Source: an uncultured Treponema sp. (lineage in GTDB: Bacteria; Spirochaetota; Spirochaetia; Treponematales; Treponemataceae). From it: 8,192 bases of DNA. Location of the stretch: NCBI GenBank assembly GCA_937900125.1, contig CALCEK010000115.1, forward strand, positions 1 to 8,192, given 5' to 3'. Position numbers and translations under genes: made by a program. The notes beneath the pieces are model-generated. The model ran no database searches, was not told the DNA's origin, and worked only from the letters and a program-made list of their open reading frames with translations. How positions within the stretch are numbered: the first letter of the stretch is position 1; each line of letters starts with the position of its first letter. Shown in pieces: positions 6,354-8,192 of this stretch.

Positions 6354-7155
6354 CATCAATCCTGAATAGCTGTTCGAGAATGTTTCCCATTTTTTCACGT
6401 ATATAGGCAGAGTTTGTGCTGAAAAAATTCGCTAAGTCATAGCCAAGTATCTCTTTGCAAAATGCGAAAAGTGAAATATAGGGATTTTCGCTCATAGTTC
6501 CGACTAAGACGCAACAACGATTGTTTTTGTACCGTAAAACAATATCCTCGTCAATCTGCGAAGAAAACACTGAAAAAACAGGCAAATAATGATATGCATA
6601 CGCTACAGTCGCATTGTCTATGTCGGCATTCTGGCGTTTGCTGTCCTTACTTTTATAGCCTTGCCTGACTTCAAAAACAACGCCTTTAAATCCATCGCTG
6701 TCAATTCCAAGTTGTCCGCAAATTTGTGAAAGCCAATGGGAAACACGCGCTTGCACACCTTCGTCGTTTATGTCGGCAAGTTCAAGTCTGCCGTCAAGCG
6801 TCAGCACTTTTTCTTTTCCAGATTGTGTTCTTGCTGTGTATGACCATTGTGTTGAAGATAAATCCATATAATGCGCCGTATCAAATATTATTTGGCGGAA
6901 CAACCGCTCACAACCGATACCTATCTGCCTATAAATTGAAGTCATACAGCCAGCAGCCTTGTGTGCTGTAAACATATAAGGAGAATTCAAGCCAATCCAT
7001 GAATAAAACGGGTCATTGCCATAGAGTTGTAAAAATTCATTGAGCGTATATCCCTCTGATTTTGCAGCATTGCCGAATTTCGGCTTGTATTCCAAGCATT
7101 CGTAAAGCGGAGAAATGAACAAATCTATATAATTCGCGTTGTTGATGTCCTGCAT
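6340..7155 (-). CDS. Putative type II restriction endonuclease (PD-(D/E)XK-like)
   Basis: This 271-residue protein is called an endonuclease from its position between a controller-type regulator and the methyltransferase, and from its own motifs. A likely catalytic region is LDGRLELAD (120-128) followed by GVVFEVRQGYKSKDSKRQ (158-175). The Asp at 121 or 128, Glu162 and a lysine at 168 or 170 could form a variant PD-(D/E)XK centre; the canonical lysine two residues after Glu162 is an arginine here. The segment QNADIDNATVAYAYHYLPVF recalls the helix/strand that follows the active site in several type II enzymes. No membrane segments are seen. The ATG is 11 nt after the regulator stop and lacks a Shine-Dalgarno sequence; a TATAAT lies 10 nt upstream. 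Family and cleavage site cannot be named from sequence alone. Confidence 0.8.
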   Translation of the reverse strand: MQDINNANYIDLFISPLYECLEYKPKFGNAAKSEGYTLNEFLQLYGNDPFYSWIGLNSPYMFTAHKAAGCMTSIYRQIGIGCERLFRQIIFDTAHYMDLSSTQWSYTARTQSGKEKVLTLDGRLELADINDEGVQARVSHWLSQICGQLGIDSDGFKGVVFEVRQGYKSKDSKRQNADIDNATVAYAYHYLPVFSVFSSQIDEDIVLRYKNNRCCVLVGTMSENPYISLFAFCKEILGYDLANFFSTNSAYIREKMGNILEQLFRIDDAKN

Positions 7156-7165
7156 TATGATACTT

Positions 7166-7194
7166 ATTATATCGTTATTTTTATATTTTGACTA
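7166..7194 (-). promoter_or_regulatory. Internal promoter candidate for the endonuclease and methyltransferase genes
   Basis: On the minus strand TAGTCA (7194 to 7189; 4 of 6 to TTGACA) is separated by 17 nt from a perfect TATAAT (7171 to 7166), which overlaps the stop codon of the regulator gene. The endonuclease ATG follows 10 nt later, leaving a leader of only a few nucleotides. This would let the endonuclease and methyltransferase be expressed separately from the regulator. The sequence is AT-rich, so a chance match is possible. Confidence 0.45.
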
Positions 7195-7370
7195 TGTACA
7201 AAGTGTTTTCTGCAAAAATTCGCAGAGTTTTCCGCCAGTTCAAGCGAAAACGCTTTTTTCCCGCTCAAAAGTTCACTCGTGTAGCTCTGCGAAAGTCCCA
7301 AAGCCTTGCAGATGTCCTTTTGCTTTATGTTTCGTTCGGCGATAATGGCTCGTAGTTCGTCTGATAGCAT
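7167..7370 (-). CDS. Cro/C1-type helix-turn-helix regulator, likely controller of the restriction operon
   Basis: This is a 67-residue lambda-repressor-like DNA-binding protein. The helix-turn-helix is clear: IKQKDICKALGLSQSYTSEL (15-34), with the turn at G25 and the recognition helix near S27-L35, then the LSGKKAFSLELAE segment typical of this superfamily. The length fits small controller (C) proteins of type II restriction systems, which delay endonuclease expression until methylation is complete. It is first in the operon, 11 nt before the endonuclease. The C-terminal tail (NFCRKHFVHSQNIKITI) lacks the usual last amphipathic helix and could be altered. No Shine-Dalgarno sequence precedes the ATG; many known C genes are translated from leaderless mRNA. 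It could alternatively regulate the divergent gene at 7765 through the palindrome array that begins 70 bp upstream. Confidence 0.85.
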   Translation of the reverse strand: MLSDELRAIIAERNIKQKDICKALGLSQSYTSELLSGKKAFSLELAENSANFCRKHFVHSQNIKITI

Positions 7371-7376
7371 AAGGAG

Positions 7377-7405
7377 AGTGTATCAGAAAATGGGCGGTTG
7401 GAAAA
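7377..7405 (-). promoter_or_regulatory. Weak candidate promoter of the regulator gene, leaderless arrangement
   Basis: On the minus strand TACACT (7382 to 7377; 4 of 6 to TATAAT) lies exactly 6 nt before the ATG at 7370. The hexamer 17 nt upstream is TTTTCC (7405 to 7400), a poor -35 match. A controller protein could compensate for a weak -35, but no classical C-box repeat was found between 7371 and 7440. The main support is the same 6-nt spacing seen at two other starts in this window. Confidence 0.3.
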
Positions 7406-7440
7406 CAAAGGGGAATGATTGCTCTTTTGAGTCTTTGCTT

Positions 7441-7699
7441 TTCGTTACAATAACGATTCCTCCCCAGCGGAAAAGCGGCAATCGTTATCATAACGAATCC
7501 CGCCCAAAACGAGAATCATCGTTCGTTACCGTAACGAAAGCCGTTTTTCCCGAAAGTCGCATTTCGTTACAATAACGAAGGCTGTTCTGCGAAAAAGCCG
7601 CTAATCGTTATGATAACGAAAGTTATCCGTGCGGTTTTTTTGCAATCGTTAAAATGACGAAATATGATTTTGCTGAACCTCAATGTTCGCCGTAACGAT
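7441..7699. repeat. Array of seven 17-bp palindromes at about 41-bp period with near-constant spacers of differing sequence
   Basis: Units begin at 7441, 7481, 7522, 7563, 7604, 7645 and 7686. Each fits [TA]TCGTTA-NNN-TAACGA[AT]: six or seven paired bases around a 3-nt centre. The centres are CAA, TCA, CCG, CAA, TGA, AAA and CCG. Centre-to-centre distances are 40, 41, 41, 41, 41 and 38 bp. Unit 6 has one arm change (TGACGA, still a G-U pair in RNA). Unit 7 has lost TTA from its left arm, which explains its shorter step. The sequences between units are 23-24 nt long and differ, although the ends of spacers 1 and 4 share GCG-AAAAGC-GC. The array fills most of the 394-bp gap between the divergent regulator (7370) and the gene at 7765. 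The 40-41-bp steps are not multiples of 3, so a coding origin is unlikely. Role unknown: operator array, transcribed hairpin ladder, or CRISPR-like element without cas genes. Confidence 0.9.
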
Positions 7700-7706
7700 T
7701 TTTCCT

Positions 7707-7734
7707 TTGCTTTCCCGCGTTTTTTCAGTATATT
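7707..7734 (+). promoter_or_regulatory. Candidate promoter for the DUF6261-like gene
   Basis: TTGCTT (7707-7712, three of six to TTGACA) lies 16 nt before TATATT (7729-7734). A second AT box, TATATA, follows at 7735-7740. Transcription would start near 7742-7747, giving a leader of about 20 nt with GGAGGG (7753-7758) before the ATG at 7765. Array unit 7 ends 7 nt upstream of the -35 hexamer, in a position suited to an activator or repressor. Confidence 0.4.
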
Positions 7735-7764
7735 TATATAAGATTCATTACTGGAGGGTTAATT

Positions 7765-8192
7765 ATGAACAAATTGAAAACAGCAATCCGCGTGACGGAA
7801 CTGGACGGACTTTCTGACACATTGGTGCGAAACTTCAAGGCTGACGGGAAGGCGGCGGCTGATGCGTTCGTCAATGCGACGATGGCGGAGCTTGAAACGC
7901 TGTCGGAGAAAATCACGACGGCGATTTTGCAGGACAAGACGCTCTCGACTTTGGATGCGGCGGATTCTGCCCGCGACGAGGCGATAAAGACGCTCGGCAC
8001 GGTTCTTGCCGCCTACGCGGTGTTCCCGATTGCGACGAAGAAGGAACTTGCCGCGCCGCTCAAAGCGGTTTGGGACAAGTATGCGAAGGCTGGAATCACG
8101 AGCGCGAACTACACGAGCGAATCCTCACTGGTGGAAAGTATGCTCGGCGACTTTGCGACGGAGAACCTTGCGGACAGCATAAAAGGCTTGGA
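7765..8192 (+). CDS. DUF6261-like protein of unknown function, cut by the right window edge
   Basis: The frame is open from the ATG at 7765 to the end of the window (142 complete codons). GGAGGG lies 6 nt before the ATG, the strongest Shine-Dalgarno sequence in the window. The protein is Ala-, Asp/Glu- and Lys-rich and predicted to be almost entirely helical, with no signal peptide. The start (MNKLKTAIRVTELDGLSDTL), the DAADSARDEAIKTLG segment (about 65-79) and ESSLVESMLGD (about 121-131) recall DUF6261 proteins as I remember them; this assignment is from memory, not a search. The function of that family is not known to me. GC is clearly above the rest of the window: 36 of 60 bases at 7921-7980 against 19 of 60 at 6421-6480. 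That could mean high expression or a different origin. Divergent from the restriction operon across the palindrome array. Confidence 0.75.
   Translation, partial: MNKLKTAIRVTELDGLSDTLVRNFKADGKAAADAFVNATMAELETLSEKITTAILQDKTLSTLDAADSARDEAIKTLGTVLAAYAVFPIATKKELAAPLKAVWDKYAKAGITSANYTSESSLVESMLGDFATENLADSIKGL

Noticed and set aside
6354..6398. GTG start of the methyltransferase at 6398
   Set aside because: No Shine-Dalgarno sequence precedes it, while AGGA lies 6 nt before the ATG at 6353. It is not fully excluded.
7306..7575. 89-residue plus-strand ORF reading through the regulator start and the array
   Set aside because: The 40-41-bp period shifts frame at each unit, the frame overlaps the regulator gene, and no Shine-Dalgarno sequence fits. 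It is a by-product of the repeats.
7441..7699. CRISPR array
   Set aside because: Repeats are only about 17 bp with variable centres, spacers 1 and 4 share similarity, and no cas gene is present.
7441..7699. Integron attC cassette array
   Set aside because: Units are too short and evenly spaced, with no cassette genes between them and no integrase in the window.
7734..8000. Minus-strand 88-residue ORF opposite the DUF6261-like gene
   Set aside because: It is a Ser/Ala-rich antisense shadow of a GC-rich gene with a strong Shine-Dalgarno sequence on the plus strand.

Overview
The window looks like an accessory region of a moderately AT-rich bacterial chromosome. A treponeme-like spirochaete is the best guess. 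It rests on a chemoreceptor with a dCache-type periplasmic domain, a Sec/lipobox lipoprotein esterase and a gene start recalling the DUF6261 family. No rRNA, tRNA or marker gene fixes the taxonomy, so this is inference.

Layout. (1) Positions 1-513: the start of an unrecognised minus-strand gene leaves the window on the left. A GNAT acetyltransferase on the plus strand has probably lost its first 15 or so residues at this junction. (2) Positions 538-3502, minus strand: an unrecognised 271-residue protein (possible degenerate PilZ-like C-terminal half) lies upstream of a full-length methyl-accepting chemotaxis protein, probably in one transcript. (3) Positions 3503-4506: a divergent promoter region, then a lipoprotein alpha/beta hydrolase resembling feruloyl/cinnamoyl esterases. 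(4) Positions 4507-4767: about 260 bp with only doubtful small ORFs. (5) Positions 4768-7370, minus strand: a compact defence operon of Cro/C1-type regulator, type II-like restriction endonuclease, SPPY-motif DNA methyltransferase and a very acidic 119-residue protein. The genes overlap or lie 8-11 nt apart. (6) Positions 7441-7699: an array of seven short palindromes, consensus TTCGTTA-NNN-TAACGAA, at 40, 41, 41, 41, 41 and 38 bp centre-to-centre. The intervening sequences are nearly constant in length (23-24 bp) but differ from each other. (7) Positions 7765-8192, plus strand: a GC-rich gene resembling DUF6261 proteins starts just after the array and runs off the right edge.

The array is the most interesting object. 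It has the geometry of a miniature CRISPR-like array, but its units are only about 17 bp, the centres of the palindromes vary while the arms do not, and the period is close to four helical turns. That favours an array of operator-like sites for a dimeric DNA-binding protein, or a transcribed hairpin ladder. It lies between the divergent regulator of the restriction operon and the DUF6261-like gene.

A second theme is very short or absent 5' leaders. Three divergent gene starts (3502, 3655, 7370) have a -10-like hexamer exactly 6 nt before the ATG and no Shine-Dalgarno sequence. The endonuclease has a perfect TATAAT 10 nt before its ATG.
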